In this document: positions 47,220 through 59,000 of the stretch, one piece after another
Layout: each line of letters opens with the position of its first letter
Numbering within the stretch: position 1 is the first letter of the stretch
From: Eutreptiella sp. 'Long Island Sound 2002'
Taxonomy: Eukaryota > Euglenozoa > Euglenophyceae > Eutreptiales > Eutreptiaceae
DNA: 64,000 nucleotides
NCBI GenBank assembly: GCA_964036045.1
Contig: OZ038381.1
Coordinates: 101,685,367 to 101,749,366, forward strand
Direction: 5' to 3'
Position numbers and translations under genes: made by a program
The notes under the pieces: model-generated
The model's database searches: none
What the model saw: only the letters and a program-made list of their open reading frames with translations
What the model was told of the DNA's origin: nothing

Positions 47220-48040
47220 TGGTCTTGCAATCCTAGGGCGTACGACCCAGTGCTTTTTACCGCAAATCCGCGGGTTACCAAAAAGGCCCATCAAAATGCC
47301 CCCCTAAAACCTGTTGTTGTACACAAAAGAACCCTGACACGTACGCAAGAACCCCACTTCCATTACCAACATTGGCAACCTATACCACAAAAATGCCCCC
47401 CATTCCCAACGAAAACCCCCCGACTTTACCACAACCTCCCGCACCTCAGCTACTTAAACCCAAAATCCTATTCAAAAAACAAAGGCAATTTGTACTGAAA
47501 GACAAAAACCAAAGCACCCCATTGCGCAGATCTCATTGCCCCTCCTTCACACACCCATGCAATTCAGTTCAGGCCCGGACCCCAACCCACACAGCATAAG
47601 TATGGGGGTCCAGACGGGGAGGGAGGTGTCACAAAATTCGGGCCTTGGGGGCATTTTTGAATTCTCCGTTTCATTCCGTGGATGCTGCACTTCACAAAAG
47701 GGGTAACATGGCATGCACCATTCACCAGTCCCACACGCCTTCATCAGCTTGATTGCCCCCACAGGCCTTTGCCTCAACTGTGATGGCTGTACATTGCGTG
47801 GCGCATGTTCACCCATTGGCGAGTGGGGGGGGTCTGGAGGGAGTGGGGGAGGAGGCAGCCCTACCCATAACAATCCTCCGAGTGCAATGCACAATAGCCA
47901 TCCTGGGGCATACAGCCCCGTGCTTTTGACCACAATCCCCCCGCACTTTACAAAAAGACACAAAGCCCTGGGTTACCAAAGTGGCCCCCAAACTCCCCCA
48001 TTTTTGTACAAGGGTACCCAAAAAGGCAAAACCTGAGGTA
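47220..48040. repeat. Diverged 130-bp duplication
   Basis: About 47,220-47,360 and 47,895-48,040 share the order CCT(A/G)GGGC(G/A)TAC, AGTGC/CGTGCTTTT, ACC(G/A)CAA, GGTTACCAAA and CCCCC(C/A)TAAAA-type blocks. Both are A/C-rich on the plus strand. No coding content was recognised between 46,420 and 49,936 apart from weak open frames around 48,790-49,148 on both strands. Confidence 0.4.
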
Positions 48041-49936
48041 TAAGAACCCTCCTCAATTACCCACCTACACCAAAAAAAGCCCCACAGTCATGGCCCCTCT
48101 GGCTTCCCTTCCCGGCTTATGTGGAATGCTCAGAAACAGCAACACTTCGTGTTTTGCTGTGCTGCTTGCTTTTGCGTGCTTGACGGAGGGTGAGAAGGTG
48201 TGCCCGGGGGGGGGGGGGGGGGCTCCCTGCACGATTGGTGGACTGATTTTTCTTTGGCAAACATTGGTTTTTCATTTTTCAGTGCCACCGGGGGAATAAT
48301 TTGAGGGGGGTTTTTTTGGGGGCAGGGCTAAAATTAGGCGGGGAAATATTTGGAACTGGTGCTTAGAAATGAATGAAAAATTTTGGTATAAGGCCCCTCG
48401 CTGTTGCTTCCTAGTGGATGGCTGTTGATTTCATGATGGCCTCTGCACACATTTTGACACATCGCATCCTTCAAATCGAAGGAAATATTTGGTACGAGGT
48501 AGGGCTTAAATTTGTCCACATCAAATTTGCCCCTTTGTCCCTTTGTCCCTTCTTCTTTCCCCCACCCCCACCGTAAGGATAAAAAATTGGAGGTTTTGCA
48601 GTTCAAGTACCTGGGCCCTGAGAGAGAATGCAAATAGGAGACCGATGCAATAGAAATGCATTATGATACATATTAAAAAGCGAAAAAAAATCTGATGGAG
48701 GGCTTGCAAAGCCTCTTCCAGCACAAGAGCTACAAATTGTAGGTACCTTGAAAAAGAAAGCGATCACCAAATTGATGCCGGCGCCACCCATATGCCATGC
48801 AAAGCGCGTGTACAAAAAGGAAACCCGCCTACAATCTGCGTGCCCCCAGTTGTGACAGAAATGGTGTCCAGCGTTCCTGGTGACCATCTGACAGTGAGTG
48901 TGCAGGAACAATTCGTTCCTGAGGACGTGTCACTGTTGCCCGCGGCTTCGAAAGAATCCTTGGCAGGGAACTGGCTATCATCTTTCATGAACATGACATC
49001 CCAAGCAGCCAACCCTGAATGCATGTGCATCACCAATGGTCAGCATCCCAAGAAGTCTTTTGCTGATTGCCTTGTACAGCCACAATGCGATCCCTGCTTC
49101 AAATATGGTGCAAATATCTGTTTTCCGGACTTTTTGCAGTACAACTAAACACAGCACAACAGTGAGCCCCTGTTTTGTATGGCTCAGTCTTTCACGCCTG
49201 CATTTCAAAAGCATCAACAGATAAATGTTCAAAAACAGAGCTCAACATGATGGGGCTCATTCGCAATGCAGTCCTAAATGGACTCCCTTGGTCAAGATGC
49301 ATTATTTTGGGCAAATGGAATGAAATCTGCAATCCCCAATCTGTGCAGGGCGAAATGAAAGTGGCTACATAACCCTTGCTGTCACAGGGGTCCTAAATGC
49401 GCAGGCAAACAATGGCTACACAGCCGTCTTGGGGAGTCTAGGATAGGGAGGAGGCTGCACAAAAATTTGCTGCCTCAGGCCCGAAATGGGAAGCCAAACA
49501 TAACCCCTGCCGTTTCAGGCTTCCTAGAGCAAGGAGGAGTTAAAAACCTGCACATACAGCAAATCCCCGGAACATGCACCCCCAAAACCCCTGCACACAA
49601 TACCAAAAACAATCCACATCATGCCAAAAAACCCAAATTCCCGAAAATGTGCGAAAAAAGCCCCCAACCCCCCAAAGTACACCAAAAGACTCGCACATAA
49701 TGTATGGTGATGCGTGGGTGTGTCACGCCCAGGTTGGTAACCTCCGTGAGCTATCAACCGACAGCACAATGGTGGTGCATCGTTCTGCCTTTACTGCCGT
49801 TTGAACTTTGCCTGCCATAACGAGAACACATGGCAAGCATGCACCACCTTGGGCAAACACAGCAGCAGACTCTCATACCAAGACCAACAAGTGCAAAATG
49901 TGGTCCTGCTCATCAATTGACTCAAAACTGGGAAGC

Positions 49937-50032
49937 TCAGCGGCTTAGACCAGTTGCCACATGGTTCAGTGGCGCGCAAGCCTCCTTCAACCACTCAAGC
50001 ACACGTTCCTCATTGGCCAACATGGGACTTAC
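49937..50032 (-). CDS. Aminopeptidase P terminal exon
   Basis: Acceptor TGCCACAG|GTAAGT. Encodes VSPMLANEERVLEWLKEACA then PLNHVATGLSR and TGA at 49,937-49,939. The EWLKEACAPL stretch is the usual C-terminal helix of the family. Confidence 0.88.
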   Translation of the reverse strand, partial: VSPMLANEERVLEWLKEACAPLNHVATGLSR

Positions 50033-53000
50033 CTGTGGCACAAAGTAGTAATGTAGTACGCCATATCGAAACGCATTTTGAAAGGAGTCAACAGAAGCAG
50101 AACGGGGGTAATCAAAACACACACCACCAATCGGCAACCAACCAGCTTTTCTTCGCTGTGTTGGCATTGTTAGGGGGGCTGGGATGGATGGCATGGATAC
50201 TTGCAAAGATACAACAGGCATCTGGGTTTGAAGAGCATGCCTGGAGGTTTTTCCTTTCATGGAAACACACGAGGTTGCGACCAATCCCCCTTTGGTTTGC
50301 TTGGGAGAGACCTACCGGCCTCAATGCCTGCAAATTTACCCAAAGCTCCGAAGGGACCCTTGATTTGTCCAAAGTGCGGACATCCCTGCGGATACTGCAT
50401 TGCCGCCCTGGAGCCCTTTACAAGCAGGCTCGCACCCGGTACCGAGCGGTTGTCCAATCGGGAAACTGGAGAACATTGTAAAGGCAAGGGGCTGACTGTG
50501 CACACTTCATCACAAAGGGCACACAGTCATGTCCTACCGTACCATGTTCACAGTAGCTCAGCCTTATGATGCATCTCCTTGCACTGCAAATCCCCAACAG
50601 ACATCCAGGTTTTCGTTGGGCCCAGCCCAACTCGCCCTTATCACTGCAGCTTTGCCGCGGGGAACAAGACGCCTTTACATAGGTGCTGTCCAGCCTGATG
50701 CCACCCCTGGTGGCTGGACATGTGCCTGGTTCCGCAAACATGCGCATGCACGCAAAGAAGACTGACCCTCTCAAACACGAATACCTGTCACAATGAGAAA
50801 GACACGTGCATTTGGACAAAGTTGGTCAAAGACAAGTACACACAATTGGTTTTTTCAGGGGGGGGGGCGACGTAGCAAAAGCAGCGAGGCATGTCAGCGT
50901 CCAGGCAATCATGTGTCGTCTTCAAAATACAATCTTTTCTCGCTTGCATGCCAGCAAAAGCAGGGGATGTATGGAACGCAATACATCATAGCCATCTGAG
51001 CAGGTTGTATGCTTGCTTGAGGAAGGGATCGGCAGGGATCAGTGGGAGTTTTCACTTTTGGAAGCCCAAACTTTTGCCCTTTGGGGAAAGGGTGTGCTTC
51101 ATCTGAAATGCGTACCCCTTACCTTTGGAGGCACCAGGATCGCCTAGTAGTCGGCAATCAGGGCAACAGCAAATGCTTACACTCAGAAGGTGGGGCATGA
51201 GCCCTTGGCTTGGAGTGCTGAGAACATACTCCTCAGTGACTCTGCAAGCAGGGGTTGTGGAATGTGTGCTTTGTGCAGGTGACAGGGAACAGGAGGCACC
51301 TCTTTCAGCACTCTTTGGTGATAGGCGTTCAGACTGTCAAGCTCTGCATCGGTCAGCAGCTCCACATCCACCAACTTTTTCTGGATAGGCACCAGAGTTA
51401 AATCTTCCATCCCCAAAAAGCGTTTTGTATTGTACTTAGTGTCCACCTAGCGCAGAAGCAAAGGGACGGTGGCAATAGCAGCACCCAGACTAGCTGTGAG
51501 ACTGAAAGTGCACAGAATAAAGATGGGGGGTCAAGCAATCAGCAGTCAAAAGGAACCGGGACGCTCCTTAGGCAGAAAAAGAACCAAATGAAAGGTCCCA
51601 CACACAAACCTCCATGGTACCGGTGGTGGGAGCCATGATTGCCATGGTGGTCAATGGAGGTCCAGGGACTAGGTTGCATCTAGGTTGGGAGGGGTGATTG
51701 TTTGTGGGCTCCGGGGCTGAGGGGCAGAGGGAGGGGTGCAGGTGTCACTCAACAGCTGGGGTTGCCGAGGTCTTGTGACCATTGGTGGTGTTCTCCCACC
51801 TCTGTCAATGCTGTGACCAATGCATTCCAGAGATATTACAATGCCACAGCTTTTGCCTTGATTTTTGTTTGTGCATTCTGCGGGACGTTTCTATATCCTT
51901 ATTTCTTCACCTTTTGCAGTTTTGCATGCATGTTTGCAATGCACTGTGCATCCATCATAGGTGCTCTGCATGTGAGGCCCCTGTACTTTGAACAGCAAAT
52001 TCACTAGCCATTCACAGTGAAAGTGTTTAATGGTGTCCTACTACATTGTCTAGGGTATGTGTGGCCCCCAAAACCTGTACTTGAACCAGAAAACTCAACA
52101 GCCGTTCGCATTGAAGGTGTTTGATGGTGTCCCACTGTATTGTCTAGGGTCTATGTGGCCCCCCAAACCCGCACACTGATTAGCAAACTCAACAACCATT
52201 GAGATTGAAGGCGCTTGACAGTGTTTCACTGCATTATCTAGGGTCTGTGTGGCCCCCAAAACCTGTACTTGAACCAGAAAACTCAACAGCCATTCACATT
52301 GAAGGTGTTTGATGGTGTCCCACTGTATTGTCTAGGGTCTATGTGGCCCCCCAAACCCGCACACTGATTAGCAAACTCAACAACCATTGACATTGAAGGC
52401 GCTTGACAGTGTTTCACTGCATTATCTAGGGTCTGTGTGGCCCCCAAAACCCGTACTTTGACCAGCAAATTCACCAACCATTGACATTGAAGATGTTTTG
52501 GCCTTACCTTCGGTGTTCTCTACCACCTGTCTTCACGTTCCCCAACTTGTCATAGCCCAGCTACATTTTACAACTCAAAGTCACTCTGCACACCTGAAGC
52601 ACAATGGAACGTAGTAGCCAAACATAAATCGCAACATGGAGGTGTGAAGCAATCTTACTTTAGCTGCCATCCATGCAATCACATGGTCCAACAGAATTTA
52701 CTGTGTGCCATGGACAGGTGGGCCGTTGTTACGGCACAAGGTTTAGCAAAACAACAAAAGCACACACGCAAGAACACGAGAAAGCGAACAAACAACTCGT
52801 TAGTATGTCGCATCCCCGTGGGGAAGTGTCACCAGGGCCCGGAAACGGGCGATAGACTCACTCATAGCATCATTGGTGGGAAGGGTGGGCTGCAGACTCA
52901 AATGCAAAAAACTGTACTACCAGGTCTCGTCCTGCCTGCCCTGTCTGTTAATGACACTTTCCTCCCTTGGATTCCCTTCTGGCCTTGGCGGCTGTCGAGG

Positions 53001-56000
53001 GGCGCCGGAGGTGTTATGATGAGTTGGCGGTGTTTTTGGCTAGGTGTGCAGAGGTTTGGCAGGAACAGCGGGGATGCGGCACACTGATGAGTTGTTTGTC
53101 TGCTTTCTCATGTTCTTGCATGTGTGCTTTCATTGTTTGGCTAAATCTTAGCTCACCTTCTGAGCTATGGTTTAGCGATGTTCGCTGTGTGTTTGCGTGT
53201 GTGGGTGCGCCAGCATCAAGCGCTGAACAGGTGGGCCACTAACCACCAGGAGCCAAGGGCCCTAGACCCAGAGGTACTGCACCATGCAGGGGTGCCCTCC
53301 ATTCCAGGTGGTGTACGTGATCACCACCCTCGCGCCGCCCACTGCCACCAACCATGCCTCGCGGCAGGTGTGCCTCCCTAGCTCCTTTACCTTCCCACTC
53401 CCTTCCGCCGTTACGCGCTAGCCGGCAATCCCACCAAGGGGCTTGGCGATGTCCGCCGCCGCGCGCATCAGCATGTCGGATCCCACCGTCTTAGTGGCCG
53501 CGGACCGGACATACAGGCGGCAGCTGTTGCCCGGCAGAACGCGGCGCACCGGGAAGCGCACAAGCACCCTGCGAAGCCGCTCCTTGAAGACCGCCGACCG
53601 GGCGCCCTTGAGGCGCGCTGCGGCCTCCGCAGACCGGACGTGTCTGTATTTGCCGCGCCTCTTCTTGCCCCTCTTGCATCTTGCAGCGAGGCATCGGAAA
53701 CAACAGGCAGAAGTTGAGCAAAAGCGTTGAAACCAGGAAAGGACCGACGGCAAGCCCCACCACCACAAGACCCCGGGCGGGGGGGGAAGGGGCCTTAGGA
53801 CATGATCCCCAAGGATTCTTCTAGGTTGTATTGAAGAAAAACGTCATGAAACTCCGCCCCATCCTCATTTATCAGCGACCGAAGCCCCGCCAGCCACGCC
53901 TCGGGGAGCACAAACGGCCCCATAGGCACCCCCAAGGTCCACAAGAAAAACGTTTTCCAGTCCACAAAGCCCACAAATCCCCCACTCTACGCGTCGCCAT
54001 CTCCCGTGCCAATTCCGAATTCCCTCCAAATTGGTCCTGCAACCTACTCATGGGGTCCGCGGCGTTAACCGAGCCCCGCACCCAGTGGCAGTTCACAGTG
54101 AAGCCAGCGCAAGATGCCCAAAGGTACCTAAAGCTCTTCAGCAATTGCTGTTGATACCTGCGGCCGACCCCCGCTTTACACCTGAGGAACTGGATCAGCG
54201 CCGCCGCATTATCCCCGAACAAGTGCGCCTCCCTAAACCCTACATTTCAAATAAACTTGATACCCCACAAGAGGGCTTCAACGCACTGTTGATTTAGCCG
54301 CTGCCCTGAGGGAATGACGGAACGGGATCCCAATGCAAGCGAGAACAGCCCCAAGCGGTAGACCCCTGCATCGCGAGCTGCATCCACATACACATACACA
54401 GGCCCTCTATGCACCTCCTTCAGAAGCGACAACACAGTCCAGCCCGGCAACGCCAGCACACACGCAACGCACATAGAGCGCGGGAGCTTGAGGGGAGAAA
54501 CACTGGAGACGGGGGGGGTCTCCAAAGTGCATGGGCCCAAACTCCCGACAAGTGTGGGCAATGTCCAAAAGAAGGCCGGCAGATCCATTGCGAGCCCCAA
54601 GAAGTGCTGCGACCTCCTCACACTGCATACACCCACCAACAGGCACATCTAGTGCGCCAACAAAGCCTCCCAGGCATTACCCGCCGTCCGACACCAAGCG
54701 CGTTATCGGCTCCAGAGTACTTTTGGGGTTGTGTAACCGCACCAGCTGTGCGCGCAACGCATCCACCGCACACCTTGCTTGTGTGCGCAACCGCGTACTC
54801 CCCCTCCCCACCACCAACATACCGTCCAAATATATTAAAACCAAGACCCCCACAAACTCATCCTCCTCTATCAGTCGCTCCAACACCCTCTGGCATAATA
54901 CCAGGCTGTACTTCCACCCGAACGGAAGACAGCGAAACACCGACACGCCACCCTCACCGTCCAAGATACGAAACGCACCCCAAAAATCCACGGGAGGCGC
55001 AGCGACCAGAAACAATTACCGCGGAGGTCTATGTGGCACATACACAACTCACTGTCCCCTTCTCCACCCGGCAGGGACAAAACATCCCATACCGGGCGGA
55101 GACACTTAGCCCTGTTGTAGAAGGAGGGCAGAAAAAAGGAGGAGCCCTGTTGCGCCACTTGTGCCACAAGGGCCAAGACCTCCACCAACAGCACCGGGAA
55201 CTTCTCAGGCTTGCCCCACACAGCCTTATTTACTGATATCAAATTGACGATCCGGCCGCACTTCTACAGAGTCTCCAGGATAGCAAACACCCCCCCCATT
55301 AGGACCCGGGGGCCCCGGCGGCAAGGGGAACAATAAGTTCTTGGCCCACAACGCACGCAGCATGATCACCGCCTCACCCGATGGGGGGGCCACCCCAGAG
55401 AAAGGGTTACTCGCCGGCGACTCAAATAAGCTCGGCACATACTTGTCCCAAATATCACGCGGATTCCTAACGTTACCCACCACACCCAACCTACGCCGCA
55501 AAACCTCCTCCCTAATCCGCTTCATCGGCAGCTTTGGGGATGTGGAGTCATGCAACAAGGGCTACCACACCTCCGGGTCTAGCGACGACAGAGCCGGGGT
55601 GACGACATGCAAAAAAACCGGAGGTACCTGGCCGGCTCGTGACCCCACTCCAAGAACTGGAGGAGGGGGCAGTCCAAGAGCCCTGGCTCGTGCCCGGGCA
55701 AACACACACGGAGAACACCTAGCCACCGATCCCACTCACCGGACGTAGGCGTTCCCACACGCACCGACCCAGCTCCGACCCTTTTGGAAATGGCTGCTCT
55801 GGCGGCCTGACCCACAATTCTAGGCGGGCATGCGGCCTTACGCTTGCCCAAGACAAACCCGACCGCACCCATCTGGTGGGCCGCAATCCATAACCTTCTG
55901 ATGGAGGAGGAGGCCGCTGAAGGGGGGGGGTCCGCATCCACGTCGATGACCCCCCCCCCCCCCGACTCACCACTCATACACTCGAGCTCCGGGCACCCCT

Positions 56001-59000
56001 CACCAGCCCCGAAGGCCACAGGGACGCCTGGGACCGTTGCGCACTCGCGGTCAATACCACCGGACTCACCGGCCCCCGCGGAGGCCGCTGCGCCGCGCCT
56101 TGCACGTCTTGCAGATGATGCCGTTGGTCGTCTTGGTCTTGGGGACTCATCTACATCACCTCGCACCTGCCCTCCACCGAATTATCCATCGGGTCCGACA
56201 TCGGTGTCCGGGACATAGAGGGCCAGCAACTCAGCTGGGAAGATATCCATGAGGGTGACGACCCTCCACTCCCATTCCATCCCTCCGGCTCTCCCCGGCC
56301 AGGGCAAGACGACGTTATTGTCCACAACGAAGTCGTCCGGGGCCTCGCCGTAGTGGGCCACCACCGACTCACAGAGCCAGCGGCCCCACCAGGCGAGCCA
56401 GCGGACCGGCAACCCTAGCCATCGTAGGGCCGCCGACCCCCCCCTCGTCCACGCATGCCATCTAGCATGGGCGGTGTCGGAGCCGCTGAGGGCACCCGCC
56501 ATGATCATTTGGAGGAAGGCTGGTCCTTGCGCGCAGAAGTGCGCCACAGGCACCGCGGATGTGGCCCCTGCAGCATCAAGCCAGCGGAGCCAGGCCCGTC
56601 CGTACGCCGCCATCCACCGCCGTAAGAGGCGTGGGTCACACTTAATGGTTATTACTCTATGACTTTTGGGTCATTACTTTTGGCAGAACCGGAGGCATTG
56701 GGTGTGTGCCCATGCAAAATTTATTGCTTTTGGCATAACTGAAGGCATTGGGTGTGTGCCCATGCAGAATTTATTACTTTTGGGAGGCCAGAAGGCATTG
56801 GGTGTGTGCCCATGCGGAATTTATTGCTTTTGGCAAAACCGGAGGCATTGGGTGTGTGTACATGCAGAATTTATTACTTTTGGCAGAACTGAAGGCATTG
56901 GGTGTGTGCCCATGCAAAATTTATTGCTTTTGGCAGGCCGGAAGGCACTGGTGTGTGTGCCCATGCAGAATTTATTATTTTTGACAGAAATGAATACATT
57001 GGGGGCCCTGTGTGCAGAGGGACCTGCATGGGGGCCCGGTTGTGTGGTTGGCCCTGTAGCTGCCCATGCTGTGTGGCGTGGACAACGACGGTGAGCGTCG
57101 CACGGGGTGTTGCACTTGCTACGGTATTGTGCCACTCTAGCACGGCCGGGACCGCGGGCAACTACCTCATGCGGGAGGTGGGACCTGGCGTTGACACCAT
57201 GACACCATGACATTAATGGTGTGAAATCCCAAACCCCGGCTCCGGGAGCCTCCGCGCCTGAGTGGTGCCGCCTCACCCACGCTGAGAAGGCAGGTGAAGG
57301 ACAGCACCACCATCACGTATACCGTCCACTACGCCTTGCCTGTGCATGCCAGCGCGAAGGTGCTAAGTTCTCCGAGGTCCGCGTACGGTCGGACGACCGC
57401 CAGCGTCGACGCCCATTTTACACACTGCCAGACCCGGCTGTTGACGAAGGCGGGGGGCCATCCCATGTCCTCCACGGCTCGTAATGCGGAAACTGCGACA
57501 CGGAGGTAGCTCCTTGAGTACCCCAATCCCCAGAGCTCGTATAGGTACTGGCACGCTGCGGCCTCCAACTCTGGCACCGGCGTGTAGCCGACCTAGAGCG
57601 CCAGCTTGCGGAAGTGGGTACGGGACGTACCCATGGTTGACTTTGCCCATGAGGATGCTTGTAATGCGAGTCGGTTTCGTCCTCGTTCCATATCCTCCTC
57701 AACTCCGCCCACACCAGGCGCCATACGACGTCCCCTCCATCTTGGAAGTTGCTTGGCTGCAGGACTGTCCCGCCTGCGCAGGAAGCCGGCTCTGCGCGCC
57801 CGATGGGGCCTCGCCCCCATCAGTCAAACCCAGGGCACTCGTGAAACCAATGGTGTTTCACGCCCCTCCCCATATTTTAGCACGCCCCGCACGCCCTCAC
57901 CAGCGTGCTCGACACGTCTATAGGCCCTGCCCCCGGCTTTGCCGTGTGCCATTGCCGGTCTCCATCGATCTTGAACTTCACCTTATGGCCACCAGCCGCT
58001 TGGCCACCACATCCTCTTCCAGTACACCCGTACAGCCCTGCGACTGCGCCAACATCTCGGTCTCCTCGTCGTCGGGTCCAAGCTGGGACTTGGCCTCAAG
58101 CCCGCGCTTTCCCCAGTAGGCCGACAGGCTGGTGACCGTGAATGTCCACACGGCGTTAACGAAGGCCCTCATGCGCTCAATCTCCGTGTCATCCATCAAC
58201 TCCAGGCACCACCCCTCGTTCTCCACGGCGTCGGCGTCCGTGACACGGGCGAGCTCGTCCAACATCGCATTGGTAAATTTCTCCTTGTCCCGAAAACGGG
58301 ACACATACTCGTGGGCCAGCACTTCCGTGCGCCACACCAACGAGGACGGCGCGAGCAGGCTGGCAAAGACCCACTAGGGCTTGGAGTCCAGCTCACGCAC
58401 CTTGAGCAACTTCGCCTTGCAGAAAGGCGGTACCCCCGCCATCTTCCTCTTCATGTCCGCCTAGGATTTTGCGCTAACCTCGGGCTCCTTGCGCATCCCC
58501 TCCATAGCCAAGCGTTGGTCTTCAACCAGTTATTTGTGTTCCTGCAGCTCCTGCGCCGCCACTGGGAGGGACGAACCCCACCCCCTCCACATCCAATTCG
58601 CACTGAGCCATCACGCAAAAGGCCCCAATCATCTTGGGCAGCCCCACCTCACTATCCAACGGGACCTCGAACTTCTTCATGAAGGCGTTCTCCCACTCCT
58701 TGCTTGGGAGGCACTTGCGCCTCGCCGGCAGCACCGCAGGCGCCATCTCGACCTTGGACGTCGCCCAAGCAATCTCAATCATGGGCACGCTGTCGATAAA
58801 TGTAGCGCATGCGGAGCCACTGGCGAAAGCCACGAAACCTGTCACTGGCATGCTGGCAGACCGGGTCTAATTTGTAATATCATGGAGCAGGCTCTACCTG
58901 TGACCCACAACTGGTCTGCAGACTCAAATGCAAAAAGCTGTAGTGTGGCAAAAACACATAGATGCATACCACATGCACACACGCAAACACATAGCGAACA

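Larger units (their letters stand above)
53418..57577 (-). mobile_element. DIRS-like tyrosine-recombinase retroelement, decayed
   Basis: The minus strand carries, from high to low coordinate, a tyrosine recombinase fragment (57,577 to about 57,150), a 50-bp tandem array, gag-like frames, an RT, an RNase H and a short basic frame (53,768-53,418: KRGKKRRGKYRHVRSAEAAA). RT plus RNase H plus tyrosine recombinase without integrase or protease is the DIRS-type combination. Recombinase upstream of RT is unusual and may mean two neighbouring copies. Element ends were not found. It lies wholly inside an aminopeptidase P intron. Confidence 0.6.

Noticed and set aside
49954-50481. 175-codon plus-strand ORF with a hydrophobic segment
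   Set aside because: Overlaps antisense the terminal aminopeptidase exon and its intron. Shadow frame.
54409-55236. 275-codon plus-strand ORF rich in His, Pro and Thr
   Set aside because: Antisense shadow of the DIRS-like RT/RNase H, whose motifs are on the minus strand.
56748-57094. ORFs with GVCPCRIYYFW repeats
   Set aside because: Products of the 50-bp tandem repeat.
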